DNA of 48,369 bases from Promethearchaeota archaeon (GTDB taxonomy: Archaea; Asgardarchaeota; Lokiarchaeia; Sigynarchaeales; SOKP01): assembly GCA_019058515.1 (NCBI GenBank), contig JAHPYY010000203.1:1-48369 (forward strand). The letters are read 5' to 3'. The notes under the pieces are model-generated. The model was not told the origin of the DNA, ran no database searches, and worked only from the letters and a program-made list of their open reading frames with translations. Position 1 is the first letter of the stretch, and every line of letters begins with the position of its first letter. Both the position numbers and the translations under genes were made by a program. Positions 26,023-35,398 of the stretch are shown in pieces.

Positions 26023-28995
26023 ATGCTCTCTGAACAACAAATTAGGGCACTTACAGATTCTAAAACTGATAAAGAGTTAAAAAAAAACTTCAAAAAAATC
26101 ACATCAGAAGATCCAGATAAATTTTTTCCTACAATTGAATTAAAAAATTTAGGTTACATTAGGAAACAATGTGAGTGTTGCGGAACCCATTTTTGGACAG
26201 TCCACAAAGATAGGAAAGTTTGTGGAGATCCTGTATGCTCAGGAGGTTTTCTTGTCACTACAAACAACCCTTCAAAAGTAAAGCTTTCGTATATAGGTGT
26301 ATGGGAAAAAATCGTTGAGATATTAGAACCAAGAGGCTATAAGCCAATTAAACGGTATCCTTGCGTTGCAAGATGGAATCCTACATCAGAGTTTACGATT
26401 GCTTCAATTTCCGCATTCCAACCGTATGTAATAACTGGTGAAGTTGAACCTCCTGCGAAAAAATTGGTTATACCTCAATTTTGCTTGAGATTTAACGATA
26501 TAGAAAATGTAGGTGTGACATCTTCACATTGTACAGGCTTTGTCATGATTGGTCAACACGCGTTTGTATCTCCCGAAGAATGGAATCAAGGCGAGCTGTT
26601 CATGGACATCCACGATTTTATTCACATAGGTGTTGGGTTACCCTTAGAAGAGATAACGATACACGAAGATTCTTGGGCTGGTGGAGGATCGTTTGGTTGT
26701 AGCCTCGAATTTTTTAGTAGAGGGGTGGAACTATTCAATCAAGTTTATACCATGTACGAACAAACCACAGAGGGATCTAGAGAATTAAAGTTAAAAGTCT
26801 TAGATATGGGATTAGGACAAGAGCGAGTAACTTGGTTTTCTCAAGGCACACCAAATATGTACGAAGCAATCTTTCCTCTAGTACTATCTCGTCTAAGAAA
26901 AATAACGAGCATCGACTTAGATTTGGAACTTTACAACAAATTTTCCAAATATTCTGCTTATCTTAATGTAGATGAGGTCGAGGATATGAATGCGGCTTGG
27001 GCAAAAGTTGCTAAAGAGTTAGATATGGAGGTCAAAACATTAAAGCATACAATTTTACCCGTGACAGGGCTTTATTCTGTAGCCGAACACGCCCGTACTT
27101 TATTATTTGCTATAAACGATGGAAAACTCCCTTCGAATGTAGGGGGAGGATACAATCTTAGAGTAATATTTAGGCGTGCGATCAGTTTTATTGATAAATT
27201 TGGTTGGGATGTGGATATTTCCGATGTATGCGAATGGCACGCAGAGGAGTTAAAGAATATTTTTCCTGAGGTGTCTGATCACTTAGATGAAATAAGAGAA
27301 ATTCTTGACGTCGAACGTGAAAAATTCTATGCCACAAAAAAAGAAGCGAGCAAGATATTAGAAAAACACATCAAAAAAGGAAAAGTTTCAGTTGAGACTC
27401 TCATACAACTATACGATTCGAATGGGATTAGCCCCGATATGGTTAAAGAAGCTGCAAAAAAGTATGGGATAAAGGTTAAGATACCAGACGATTTTTACTC
27501 ATTGGTAGTAGAACGACACGAGAAGCAAGAACAAATACACGCCACAGGTAAGGGTTTAGAGTTAGATTTAGACGATTTGCCTGAAACGGAATCTTTGTAC
27601 TATTATGATTATACTAAGATTAGAAACAAGGCAAAAGTCCAAAAAATCATTAATAATAACGTGGTTTTAGACAAATCGGTTGCTTACCCTACTTCGGGAG
27701 GGCAACTTCACGATATCGGAACTATAAATAACCAACCTTTTTCCGAAGTTTTCAAGCAAGGAGGATACATTATTCATGTGCTTAAAGATACTCCTAAGTT
27801 TAAAGAAGGCGATGTGGTAGAGGTCGAATTAAACAAAGATTGGAGATATCAATTATCACAGCATCATACTGCAACCCATATCGTCAATGCAGCAGCTCGA
27901 GAAATCTTAGGAAATCACATAAACCAAGCGGGAGCTAAAAAAACACTCAAAAATTCTCACTTGGATATCACTCACTACGAACAAATCTCCCAAGAAAGGT
28001 TAAAAGAGATAGAGGAACGAGCTAATGAAATCGTTAACGAGGGTATTGACTTGCACTTAGATTTTATACCAAGGACACAAGCAGAGCAACGATACGGAAT
28101 GGGAATTTACCAAGGTGGAGCGGTTCCTGGAAAAATGGTAAGGATCGTTGAGATCCCTGGCATAGATGTTGAAGCCTGTGGAGGTACTCACCTAAATAAT
28201 ACATCGGAAACGGGTGTAATAAAAATCATTAAATCGCAAAAAATCCAAGACGGAGTGGTAAGACTAGTGTTTACAGCGGGAGAAGCTACTCAAAACTATT
28301 TAAATAAACAGAAACAGATTATCGAAAATTTAAGTGAAATTTTATCAGTTGAACCTAAGCAAATCCCTTTTAGAGTAAAAGAATTAGTTGAAAAGTGGAA
28401 AAATTTAACTAAATCGATAAAAACAGGCAAGTTTAAGAAAAGCGACTTAGAATTAACATCTGAAAAGAATTTTACTGGAGATATTATAAATAAGGTCTCA
28501 GATTTACTAAATGTTAAAAACGAGGATATTCCAAAAAAAGTATCTAAAATGTTAGAAGAATGGAGGAAAAACAAAACAAGAATTAAAAACATTGAAAAAT
28601 TCTACAGTAGGAGTTTTGTCGAGAAAAGAGCAGAAAATGCGATCAGAGTGGGGGAATCGAAGTGGATCGTTCAAAAATCTGAGAATTTGGGTCAAAAAGA
28701 GATTCAGAATATCAGTTCAAATATATTAAAATATCATACTGATGCAAACACTGTGTTTATTAATGAAACTGATGCAGATTACACAGTAATAGGAATGACA
28801 GGAGCTCAATCACCAGATAGAACAAATTTAGACATGAGTGGCTATATATATAATGTTTATTTTGATTTTGAACCAAGAGGTGGTGGTAAAACTGATTATG
28901 CTCAATATCGAATCAACAAGAAAGATGCTAAAATTAAGGATCTTTACAATATATTCATAAAAGCCCTTCAAGAAAGGAAGAAAGCGATTGAATAA
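26023..28995 (+). CDS. alaS: Alanyl-tRNA synthetase, archaeal type
   Basis: AlaRS charges tRNA-Ala with alanine and edits misattached serine and glycine. The 990 residues show the archaeal N-terminal cysteine module (CECCGTHFW at C50, then CGDPVCSGG), the class II catalytic domain (SSHCTGFVMIG, DSWAGGGSFGCSLEFFSRG), the tRNA-recognition region, the editing domain with H615xxxH619 (HHTATHIVN) and CGGTH (C719-H723), and the C-Ala domain ending with RGGGKTDYAQ. Longer than the usual 900 or so because of lysine-rich inserts around residues 770-860. ATG 26023 is well placed. The gene continues into thiC after 18 nt. Confidence 0.95.
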   Translation: MLSEQQIRALTDSKTDKELKKNFKKITSEDPDKFFPTIELKNLGYIRKQCECCGTHFWTVHKDRKVCGDPVCSGGFLVTTNNPSKVKLSYIGVWEKIVEILEPRGYKPIKRYPCVARWNPTSEFTIASISAFQPYVITGEVEPPAKKLVIPQFCLRFNDIENVGVTSSHCTGFVMIGQHAFVSPEEWNQGELFMDIHDFIHIGVGLPLEEITIHEDSWAGGGSFGCSLEFFSRGVELFNQVYTMYEQTTEGSRELKLKVLDMGLGQERVTWFSQGTPNMYEAIFPLVLSRLRKITSIDLDLELYNKFSKYSAYLNVDEVEDMNAAWAKVAKELDMEVKTLKHTILPVTGLYSVAEHARTLLFAINDGKLPSNVGGGYNLRVIFRRAISFIDKFGWDVDISDVCEWHAEELKNIFPEVSDHLDEIREILDVEREKFYATKKEASKILEKHIKKGKVSVETLIQLYDSNGISPDMVKEAAKKYGIKVKIPDDFYSLVVERHEKQEQIHATGKGLELDLDDLPETESLYYYDYTKIRNKAKVQKIINNNVVLDKSVAYPTSGGQLHDIGTINNQPFSEVFKQGGYIIHVLKDTPKFKEGDVVEVELNKDWRYQLSQHHTATHIVNAAAREILGNHINQAGAKKTLKNSHLDITHYEQISQERLKEIEERANEIVNEGIDLHLDFIPRTQAEQRYGMGIYQGGAVPGKMVRIVEIPGIDVEACGGTHLNNTSETGVIKIIKSQKIQDGVVRLVFTAGEATQNYLNKQKQIIENLSEILSVEPKQIPFRVKELVEKWKNLTKSIKTGKFKKSDLELTSEKNFTGDIINKVSDLLNVKNEDIPKKVSKMLEEWRKNKTRIKNIEKFYSRSFVEKRAENAIRVGESKWIVQKSENLGQKEIQNISSNILKYHTDANTVFINETDADYTVIGMTGAQSPDRTNLDMSGYIYNVYFDFEPRGGGKTDYAQYRINKKDAKIKDLYNIFIKALQERKKAIE

Positions 28996-29013
28996 GTTTC
29001 TCGTGATTAAGAG

Positions 29014-30273
29014 ATGACTTTACTAAATAATGTGAAAGATGGAGAAATATCAGATGATTTACTTAAAGTTGCTGAATGTGAACTAATCGATATAGAAACT
29101 GTAATTTCCGATGTAGCGAGTGGACGCGCGGTTATAATGACTGGAAAAAATTATAACCCGTTAGGTGTTGGAGCAATCTTTAAAACTAAGATAAATGTGA
29201 ACCTTGGAACTTCTTCTTCAACCATCAATCTTATGGAAGAAATGAGAAAAGTTGATATTGCACAAAAGTATGGAGCGGATACGATTTCGGATCTCTCTAT
29301 GGGAGGGAACATAGATGTAATTAGGAAGAAAATTATCGATTATTCCACAATGCCTGTAACAACCGTCCCAATTTATCAAGCTGTTGTTGAAGCAAATTCT
29401 TTAGCAAATGTATCCGACGACCTTATTCTCAAAATAATTAAAAAGCAGGTCAGTGATGGTGTGAGCTCCATAGTGATTCATGCGGGTTTTACGCTAGAGA
29501 ATCTTAGACAAATGAAGGGAAAGCGAATTATGGGCATGGTTTCTAAAGGAGGTAGCTTTACAGCCTCTATAATGAGCGAAAATAATATTGAAAACCCATT
29601 TTTTCGAAATTATGATAATATTTTAGAAATAGTTAAAGACCAAAATGTCGTATTAAATTTAGGAAACGCCATGAGAAGCGGATGTATCCACGATAAGGTT
29701 GACGAGTTTCAACTTTCAGAAATGAGAAAAAACCAAAAATTGGCGTTACAAGCAAATGAGGCAGGAGTCCAAGTTATATTAGAAAGTCTAGGTGGTCATG
29801 TAAACGCAAAAGATCTCATTGAATATGTAAAAGTTCATAAGAGAGAGTGTTCAAATAGACCTTTATTTGTCTCAGGACCCCTTCCTGTGGATAATGCAGT
29901 TGGCTACGATCACATTAGCGCTGCTATTGGTGGTGCTTTTGCGTCTGGATTTGGGGCAGATTATTTGTGTGCTATAACTCCTGCAGAGCATTTAGGGTTA
30001 CCTACGGTTGAGGATATCAAACAAGGTTTGATCGCTTGTAGAATCGCTGCTCATGTAGGAGATTCAATGAAATTCGGTTTAAATCACCTTTTTAAAGACG
30101 ATCTGGAATTATCAAAAAACCGATTTCTTAAAAATTGGAGTAAACAGTTCCAACACAGTATAGATCCTGAAGAACCCATTAAAAAACATCATCCTAACGA
30201 AGATATGTGCTCAATGTGTGGTAATTATTGCGCACTGACGATTTCAAAGCGTATTTTGAAAAATAAATCTTAG
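29014..30273 (+). CDS. thiC: Phosphomethylpyrimidine synthase ThiC
   Basis: ThiC converts aminoimidazole ribotide into HMP phosphate for thiamine using a 4Fe-4S cluster and S-adenosylmethionine. The 419 residues show SDLSMGGNID, TTVPIYQAV, GSTA-region equivalents (MGMVSKGGSF), RSGCIHDK, ESLGGHVN, GPLPVDNAVGYDHISAAIGGA and ITPAEHLGLP. The C-terminal cluster motif CX2CX4C is intact (CSMCGNYC). Archaeal length is standard. It starts 18 nt after alaS, so the two are probably co-transcribed. Other thiamine genes are not in this window. Confidence 0.93.
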   Translation: MTLLNNVKDGEISDDLLKVAECELIDIETVISDVASGRAVIMTGKNYNPLGVGAIFKTKINVNLGTSSSTINLMEEMRKVDIAQKYGADTISDLSMGGNIDVIRKKIIDYSTMPVTTVPIYQAVVEANSLANVSDDLILKIIKKQVSDGVSSIVIHAGFTLENLRQMKGKRIMGMVSKGGSFTASIMSENNIENPFFRNYDNILEIVKDQNVVLNLGNAMRSGCIHDKVDEFQLSEMRKNQKLALQANEAGVQVILESLGGHVNAKDLIEYVKVHKRECSNRPLFVSGPLPVDNAVGYDHISAAIGGAFASGFGADYLCAITPAEHLGLPTVEDIKQGLIACRIAAHVGDSMKFGLNHLFKDDLELSKNRFLKNWSKQFQHSIDPEEPIKKHHPNEDMCSMCGNYCALTISKRILKNKS

Positions 30274-30274
30274 C

Positions 30275-31765
30275 TTATTTTTCAAAGTAATTTGGTCCTG
30301 GATAGTTGGAAAGTTCTCTACGGTATTTTCGAGATTTGAGTTTTAGCGAGAATATTACGATTTTAAGGCCCACACTACGCCAAAAATTGTTCCAAATTTT
30401 GAATACCCTGTAGGATTTGGACAAAGATTTGACTTTATAGAAGGATTTTATATCTCTGAACAATCTCCTTAAAATGTAATACCAAGAGTAGAATTTACTA
30501 TACGCGTACAACATGCCTTCATACATTTCACTCCGAGTCATTAATTTGGGGTCTACTATTATGTGATTTCCGTCGTAATAATCCGTATCCTTCGTTATAA
30601 AGCGACATTCGTCAAGCTCCTCGTAATATTTAGTACCTGGAAAAGGCGTTATCATTAGAAATTGTGCAGATTCGATGCCGTTTTGCATGCAAAAATCTAC
30701 AGTGTCTCTGAAGGTATGCGTATCGTCGCTGTCCATTCCAAAAATGAACATCCCATGAATAGGAATTCCATACTTATGAAAGGTTTTGATAGAGTCTACA
30801 TACATTCCAATGGTAGCGTTTTTTTCTACGCTGTTTAGCGAAGCCTGGTTTACCGATTCAAATCCGATAAATACTCTCCTACACCCAGAGGATGCCATCT
30901 CTTCTATAAAGGCTTCGTCTTTTGCGATGTCGGCTCTTACTTGCGAAATGTACCTCAGCTTCACATTTTCTCTATTCATTTCATCGAACAGATGCCGATT
31001 CCACTTTTTATTAGCACAAAAGTTATCGTCTAAGAAGAAGGCTTTCTTTAACTTATATTGTTTAATCGCCTCAATTGTTTGCGAAACCGAAAATCGTCTA
31101 TATTTCCTTCCGTACATTTCTGTTACGCAACAGAAACTGCAGTCGAACGGACACCCTAGCGAGGTTAAAATTGGGGCAGTTTTCGTCCTTTTGTGGTTAA
31201 ACACAAATCTTAAGTCTGGTATAGCGAGTTGCGTTAAATCTTGCAACCGTCCCCCGTTCACGATTTTTTCATCATAGACACCGTTAATTAAATCGATTAT
31301 TACTTCTTCCCCTTCCCCTATTACTAAATGGTCACAGTGTTTAACTCCTTCTTCTACGTTGAAAGAGGGGTGTATACCTCCAATAAAGACTTTACCATTA
31401 GGATTTAATTCTCGATATCTATCTGCGATTTCGTATCCTCTTTTACAAGTTTGCGTTAGCAATGTGAGAACGAGAATATCGGCACTCTTTAATAATTTAA
31501 CCGGGATATCTTTCTTTGCGAGGTTTTCGTTATACATTATAGCGTTATAGCCGTTTTGTCTAGCTATTGTCGTCATCCGTAAAGGACCGAGTAATGGATA
31601 TTTCATTGCGAACGAGAACACATTAGCAACTGCCCCGCGAGGTTCTAAAAAGAGTACTCTCTTATCGCTTTTAAAGGGGATCTCTGTATTACTCAGAGTT
31701 TCGAATTCTAAAGGTTTTCCTTTTAACCAAGAGTTGATAAGTAACTTATTTGAAATATTGTTCAT
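30275..31765 (-). CDS. B12-binding-domain radical SAM enzyme
   Basis: A 496-residue protein. Residues 60-150 form a cobalamin-binding-type Rossmann domain (PLRMTTIARQNGYNAIMYNE, GKVFIGGIHPSF), followed by the radical SAM cluster motif CX3CX2C (SLGCPFDCSFCCV) and a barrel with FLDDNFCANKKW and FGMDSDDTHTFRDTVDF. A C-terminal 80-residue helical part with basic residues (FYSWYYILRRLFRDIKSF) follows. It belongs to the family including BchE-like and hopanoid or lipid-modifying methylases. The reaction is unknown. It converges on thiC with one nucleotide between the stops. Confidence 0.85.
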   Translation of the reverse strand: MNNISNKLLINSWLKGKPLEFETLSNTEIPFKSDKRVLFLEPRGAVANVFSFAMKYPLLGPLRMTTIARQNGYNAIMYNENLAKKDIPVKLLKSADILVLTLLTQTCKRGYEIADRYRELNPNGKVFIGGIHPSFNVEEGVKHCDHLVIGEGEEVIIDLINGVYDEKIVNGGRLQDLTQLAIPDLRFVFNHKRTKTAPILTSLGCPFDCSFCCVTEMYGRKYRRFSVSQTIEAIKQYKLKKAFFLDDNFCANKKWNRHLFDEMNRENVKLRYISQVRADIAKDEAFIEEMASSGCRRVFIGFESVNQASLNSVEKNATIGMYVDSIKTFHKYGIPIHGMFIFGMDSDDTHTFRDTVDFCMQNGIESAQFLMITPFPGTKYYEELDECRFITKDTDYYDGNHIIVDPKLMTRSEMYEGMLYAYSKFYSWYYILRRLFRDIKSFYKVKSLSKSYRVFKIWNNFWRSVGLKIVIFSLKLKSRKYRRELSNYPGPNYFEK

Positions 31766-31822
31766 GAAATCCCATGAATAGTAAAGAAGTTAAAAATTAA
31801 AGTTGCTTATCAAATAAAATTA

Positions 31823-31984
31823 TTACTTAACTAAATTAATCTCTTTTTCCTCAAGGTCGCCCAACAGTGATAAGATTTCATGATAACGCTGTTTATAAGG
31901 GGCCATTTTTTTTATGAGAAGCCACTCTCTCGATTTTTCCCATGAAGTCCTGTCAATTTTTAATGATTCTTCTTTCAACGACAT
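31823..31984 (-). CDS. Small charged helical protein
   Basis: On the minus strand, 53 residues from ATG 31984 to TAA 31823 with strongly protein-like composition (TSWEKSREWLLIKKMAPYKQ, EILSLLGDLEEKEINLVK). It precedes the radical SAM gene by 58 nt on the same strand and so may share its transcript. No family is recognised. GGA lies just before the ATG. Confidence 0.5.
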   Translation of the reverse strand: MSLKEESLKIDRTSWEKSREWLLIKKMAPYKQRYHEILSLLGDLEEKEINLVK

Positions 31985-32378
31985 TTCCAAAATTTAAACT
32001 TATTATTTATAAGCTAAAATCAGTATTCTCATTATTTAAATAATTTTTAGTCCAAAATTTGTTTGATTTAAAAATCGAATATATAAATCTATATAAATAA
32101 AGTGAAATTTAAATAGGATTTGCCAATAAATATGTTTTATTTGTAAATTAACTTTTTAGTGTGATTATCGGCAAATTTATTATATAGTGATCTATATATA
32201 ATAGGAATATCACATTATTTTATTTGCAAGAAGCTTAAAAACCCTTGATAATATTTATTAATTAAGAAGGAAAGAAAAGAAGTAATTTGGCTTCATTTGA
32301 ATTAATTTAGACAAAAATTTCTAGACTATTTCCTTATTAAAAGAATTTATGAATTTCAATATTAAAAGAGATTAAAAA
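31985..32378. other. Gene-free AT-rich region with TATA-rich palindromes
   Basis: There is no coding frame. TATATAGTGATCTATATATA near 32180-32200 is nearly palindromic around TGATCT. TATA-like boxes occur toward both flanking genes (the minus-strand small ORF and the plus-strand HAD gene). No RNA gene is seen. Confidence 0.4.
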
Positions 32379-33086
32379 ATGGAAGAAGTCGTTCAGAATC
32401 AAGAAATATCGGAAGATATTAGAAAGAATTTATCAAGTGTAGGTTTACGCTCTAAACAAAAAGAAGAAATTAAAACTATAGTCTTTGATCTTGGAGGGGT
32501 TATTTTTACAGCAGGATCGATCTTAGCAATAGATAAGGTCTGCAAATTTTTCAATATTTGCAATGTGGAAAAAGTAAAACGAATATTTGGTAATAAACAC
32601 GGTTCGTTAGGTAATTTAATTAGAAGAGGTATCATTACCTTTGAAGATTTTGAAAACAGGGTTGCGGAAGAACTTCAAATCCCAGAAGAGAAAAAGCATT
32701 TTCTGCGACATTTCTGGTTTGGGTCTTACGTTCCTAACTATAAAATGATGGAAGTCGTAAAGAAACTTTCGAAATCTTACAGATTAGTAATTTTCAGCGG
32801 TAATGTAAGGAAACGAATTGAATATTTGGACCAACATTACGATTTCCTTAAATATTTCAAAGATTTCGTGTTTAGTTTTGATTATCAAATAAACAAACGA
32901 GATATGAAGATTTACGAAGAGTTGTTAAATCACATTAAATGCGAACCAGAAGAGGCAGTATTAATTGACGATTGCGTTTCGAACTTGGATCGTGCAGCTA
33001 CTTTCGGTTTAAATGGTATTCAATACATTTATTCCGAGCAATTTTTTAACGATTTAAAATCGTTTAACATAGAGCTTGAAAATTAG
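32379..33086 (+). CDS. HAD-superfamily hydrolase
   Basis: A 235-residue haloacid-dehalogenase-like protein. Motif I is VFDLGGVIF, in which the second acidic residue of DxD is replaced by Gly, a known variant in YihX-like sugar phosphatases. Motif II is LVIFSGN, the motif III lysine is in the INKRDMKIYEELL region, and motif IV is AVLIDDCVSNLDRAA. The helical cap lies between motifs I and II. It is probably a small-molecule phosphatase. The first 30 residues are an unusual charged extension. The gene stands alone. Confidence 0.8.
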   Translation: MEEVVQNQEISEDIRKNLSSVGLRSKQKEEIKTIVFDLGGVIFTAGSILAIDKVCKFFNICNVEKVKRIFGNKHGSLGNLIRRGIITFEDFENRVAEELQIPEEKKHFLRHFWFGSYVPNYKMMEVVKKLSKSYRLVIFSGNVRKRIEYLDQHYDFLKYFKDFVFSFDYQINKRDMKIYEELLNHIKCEPEEAVLIDDCVSNLDRAATFGLNGIQYIYSEQFFNDLKSFNIELEN

Positions 33087-33310
33087 TTGTAATATTCAAG
33101 TTAACCCTTGGTCATATTCTCCTTCATGGATTTATGCTTAAACACTTAATCCGAATCAATTTACAACATATTTTGATTGAAATCACTCTTCGGTTGTCAG
33201 CGAAAAATCTTTAAATGGGGTATTATGTTTTTATAGTATTAGCTTATTTTTTCACGCGATTAGTAAGATTCCGTTTGGATGTATTTAAGATTTGATTTTG
33301 GTGAAATAAG

Positions 33311-34117
33311 ATGGTTGAAATAGTTCATATTTCGGATTTACATTACGGTAGCGAATTTCGAGAAGATTGTATGGAAAATATTATTAAATTCATAGAATCT
33401 CGAAGACCAAATGTCGTAATCTGCACGGGAGATTGCGTACATAAGGGAAGGTACATTGAGTTCAAGGGGATCCTTCCTTATTTTCAGAGAATACGGGATC
33501 TCACAAGGTTTCTAGTGATCCCCGGCAACCACGATGCGAAATCCTCTGGTTTAATCTATTTCGAGAAAAAAATAAGTCCGCGAAGATCTCGGTTGATATT
33601 GGAAGATAGGGACACCATTATAGTGGGAGTGAATTCTTCTCGAGACGATATGAGCGAAGGTAGGGTTGGAGACGAACAACTAGATTGGTTAGGGCGTCAA
33701 TTTAACAGAAATTTAGAAAATAGGATATTAGCACTTCATCACCACTTAATACCCGTACCTATGAGCGGACACAAGTTTACAACGGTTCGAGATGCAGGGG
33801 AAATTATAGAGTTTACTCAATTGTTTCAGATTGATTTAGTCTTAATGGGGCATCGACACGTTCCTCACGCTTACGTAATAGGACCAACTACATTTCTCTA
33901 TTGTGGTACATCTGCCTCGAATAAAGTTAGGGCAAAAGAGAACCCGTGCTTTAATTATGTTACTTTGGAGAAAGGTGATTTAGTCGTAAAAATGGTCGAT
34001 TCTACGGATTTATCTGAGAAGTTGCTTTTAGAACGAATAGAGGGGCATACAAAATTTGTTCAACCTCGAAGAACTAGAATCGAACATTTATTAGAGTCTC
34101 CCGTATGGGACGAATAA
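33311..34117 (+). CDS. Metallophosphoesterase
   Basis: A calcineurin-like phosphoesterase of 268 residues with the motif series HISDLHYG, CTGDCVHKG, IPGNHD, LHHHLIPV and MGHRHVPH, providing all dimetal ligands. The family includes cyclic nucleotide phosphodiesterases and nucleases, and the substrate cannot be inferred. A 28-nt gap separates it from a NUDIX gene and an 11-nt gap then leads to a nitrilase gene, so the three probably form an operon for removing nucleotide or amide by-products. Confidence 0.85.
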   Translation: MVEIVHISDLHYGSEFREDCMENIIKFIESRRPNVVICTGDCVHKGRYIEFKGILPYFQRIRDLTRFLVIPGNHDAKSSGLIYFEKKISPRRSRLILEDRDTIIVGVNSSRDDMSEGRVGDEQLDWLGRQFNRNLENRILALHHHLIPVPMSGHKFTTVRDAGEIIEFTQLFQIDLVLMGHRHVPHAYVIGPTTFLYCGTSASNKVRAKENPCFNYVTLEKGDLVVKMVDSTDLSEKLLLERIEGHTKFVQPRRTRIEHLLESPVWDE

Positions 34118-34145
34118 TTTACATCTTTCTAGTAAATATATTAGC

Positions 34146-34571
34146 ATGCCTAAACCAATAACACCATTACTGACCGTTGACGGAGTAATATTTTTCGAAG
34201 GAAATAATCTAATACTCATTCGTAGGAAAAATCCTCCATTTCAAGGGGAGCTTGCCTTGCCAGGGGGATTTGTCGATATTGGCGAAACTGTTGAAGAGGC
34301 GTGCGTGAGAGAAGTATATGAAGAAACGAGTTTGAAGGTAAAGATAAAGGAGTTAATTGGGGTATACTCAAAACCTGAGAGAGATCCTAGAGGACATACA
34401 GTGAGTATAGCTTATTTGTGCGTTCCTACTTCCAAAAATCAGAAACCTAATGCAAAAGACGACGCCGAAAGCTTAGAACTAATACCGTTAAGTGAGTTAG
34501 ATCGTTTAAATATAGCATTTGATCACGCTGAAATTATAGCTGATGCGCTTAAAATAAAAGCAGATAAGTGA
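34146..34571 (+). CDS. NUDIX hydrolase
   Basis: NUDIX enzymes hydrolyse nucleoside diphosphates linked to other groups. The 141-residue protein shows the complete Nudix box GGFVDIGETVEEACVREVYE followed by ET, the G-x5-E-x7-REUXEE pattern that binds metal and substrate. The preceding strand ILIRRKNPPFQGELALP and the small-domain size match ADP-ribose or general housecleaning members. It lies in a run with the metallophosphoesterase upstream and the nitrilase downstream. Confidence 0.88.
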   Translation: MPKPITPLLTVDGVIFFEGNNLILIRRKNPPFQGELALPGGFVDIGETVEEACVREVYEETSLKVKIKELIGVYSKPERDPRGHTVSIAYLCVPTSKNQKPNAKDDAESLELIPLSELDRLNIAFDHAEIIADALKIKADK

Positions 34572-34582
34572 ACATTTAAAAA

Positions 34583-35368
34583 ATGAAAATTGGATTTATA
34601 CAAACATCACCAAAGTTTGGCGAGAAAGAAGAGAATTTCAAGGAGATTGAAAGATTAGTTAATATTGAACAAGCTGACTTGTTAGTATTACCCGAATTAT
34701 TCGCTACGGGATACACATTTACATCAAAGCAAGAAGTGGAATCATTTGCTGAGGATTCTGAAGGACAAACCGCAAGCTATTTGAAAGAATTATCAAATAA
34801 GACAGGAGCGATAGTTGTTGGAGGGTTTGTGGAAAAAGGTAATGGAAACATTTACAATTCAGCGATGATGGTTTACGACGAGAACATTGTAGGAATATAT
34901 CGCAAAATTCACCTATTCTTCAAGGAAAATTGGTGGTTTTCCAAGGGAGAATATGTACCAAAGGTGTACACAGTAAATGACACGAAAATTGGAATGATGA
35001 TATGCTTCGATTGGTATTTTCCCGAAACAGCTCGTATGATTGCATTGCAAGGAGCAGATATTATAGCCCATCCATCGAATTTAGTTATGCCATATTGCCA
35101 GAATGCGATGGTTACACGCTGTTTGGAAAACCGAGTTTTTGCAATTACAGCAAATAGAATAGGGAAGGAACAGAGAGGAGAAGATAACTTTACATTTACT
35201 GGTCAGAGTCAAATAACTTCTTACAAAGGTGAAATACTATATAGGGCTGATACTCAGGAGCAGTGCATAAAGGTTGTTAGCATAGATTCAACGAACGCTA
35301 GAGATAAATCCATTAATAATATAAACGATTTATTCAAAGAACGACGCACAGATATATACCAATTGTAA
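34583..35368 (+). CDS. Carbon-nitrogen hydrolase (nitrilase superfamily)
   Basis: A 261-residue amidase-type enzyme. The catalytic triad is visible: Glu in LVLPELFATGYTF, Lys in GIYRKIHLFF and Cys in KIGMMICFDWYFPE. GADIIAHPSNLV and ENRVFAITANRIG follow as usual. Family members cleave omega-amides or carbamoyl compounds; the specific substrate is not predictable. It is the last gene of the three-gene run starting at 33311. Confidence 0.88.
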   Translation: MKIGFIQTSPKFGEKEENFKEIERLVNIEQADLLVLPELFATGYTFTSKQEVESFAEDSEGQTASYLKELSNKTGAIVVGGFVEKGNGNIYNSAMMVYDENIVGIYRKIHLFFKENWWFSKGEYVPKVYTVNDTKIGMMICFDWYFPETARMIALQGADIIAHPSNLVMPYCQNAMVTRCLENRVFAITANRIGKEQRGEDNFTFTGQSQITSYKGEILYRADTQEQCIKVVSIDSTNARDKSINNINDLFKERRTDIYQL

Positions 35369-35398
35369 TCGAGTTTAGTTAAGGCAACAGATTAGAAT

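Noticed and set aside
32160..32220. Functional palindrome near TATATAGTGATCTATATATA
   Set aside because: Simple TA-rich sequence makes near-palindromes common, and nothing links it to a gene or regulator.
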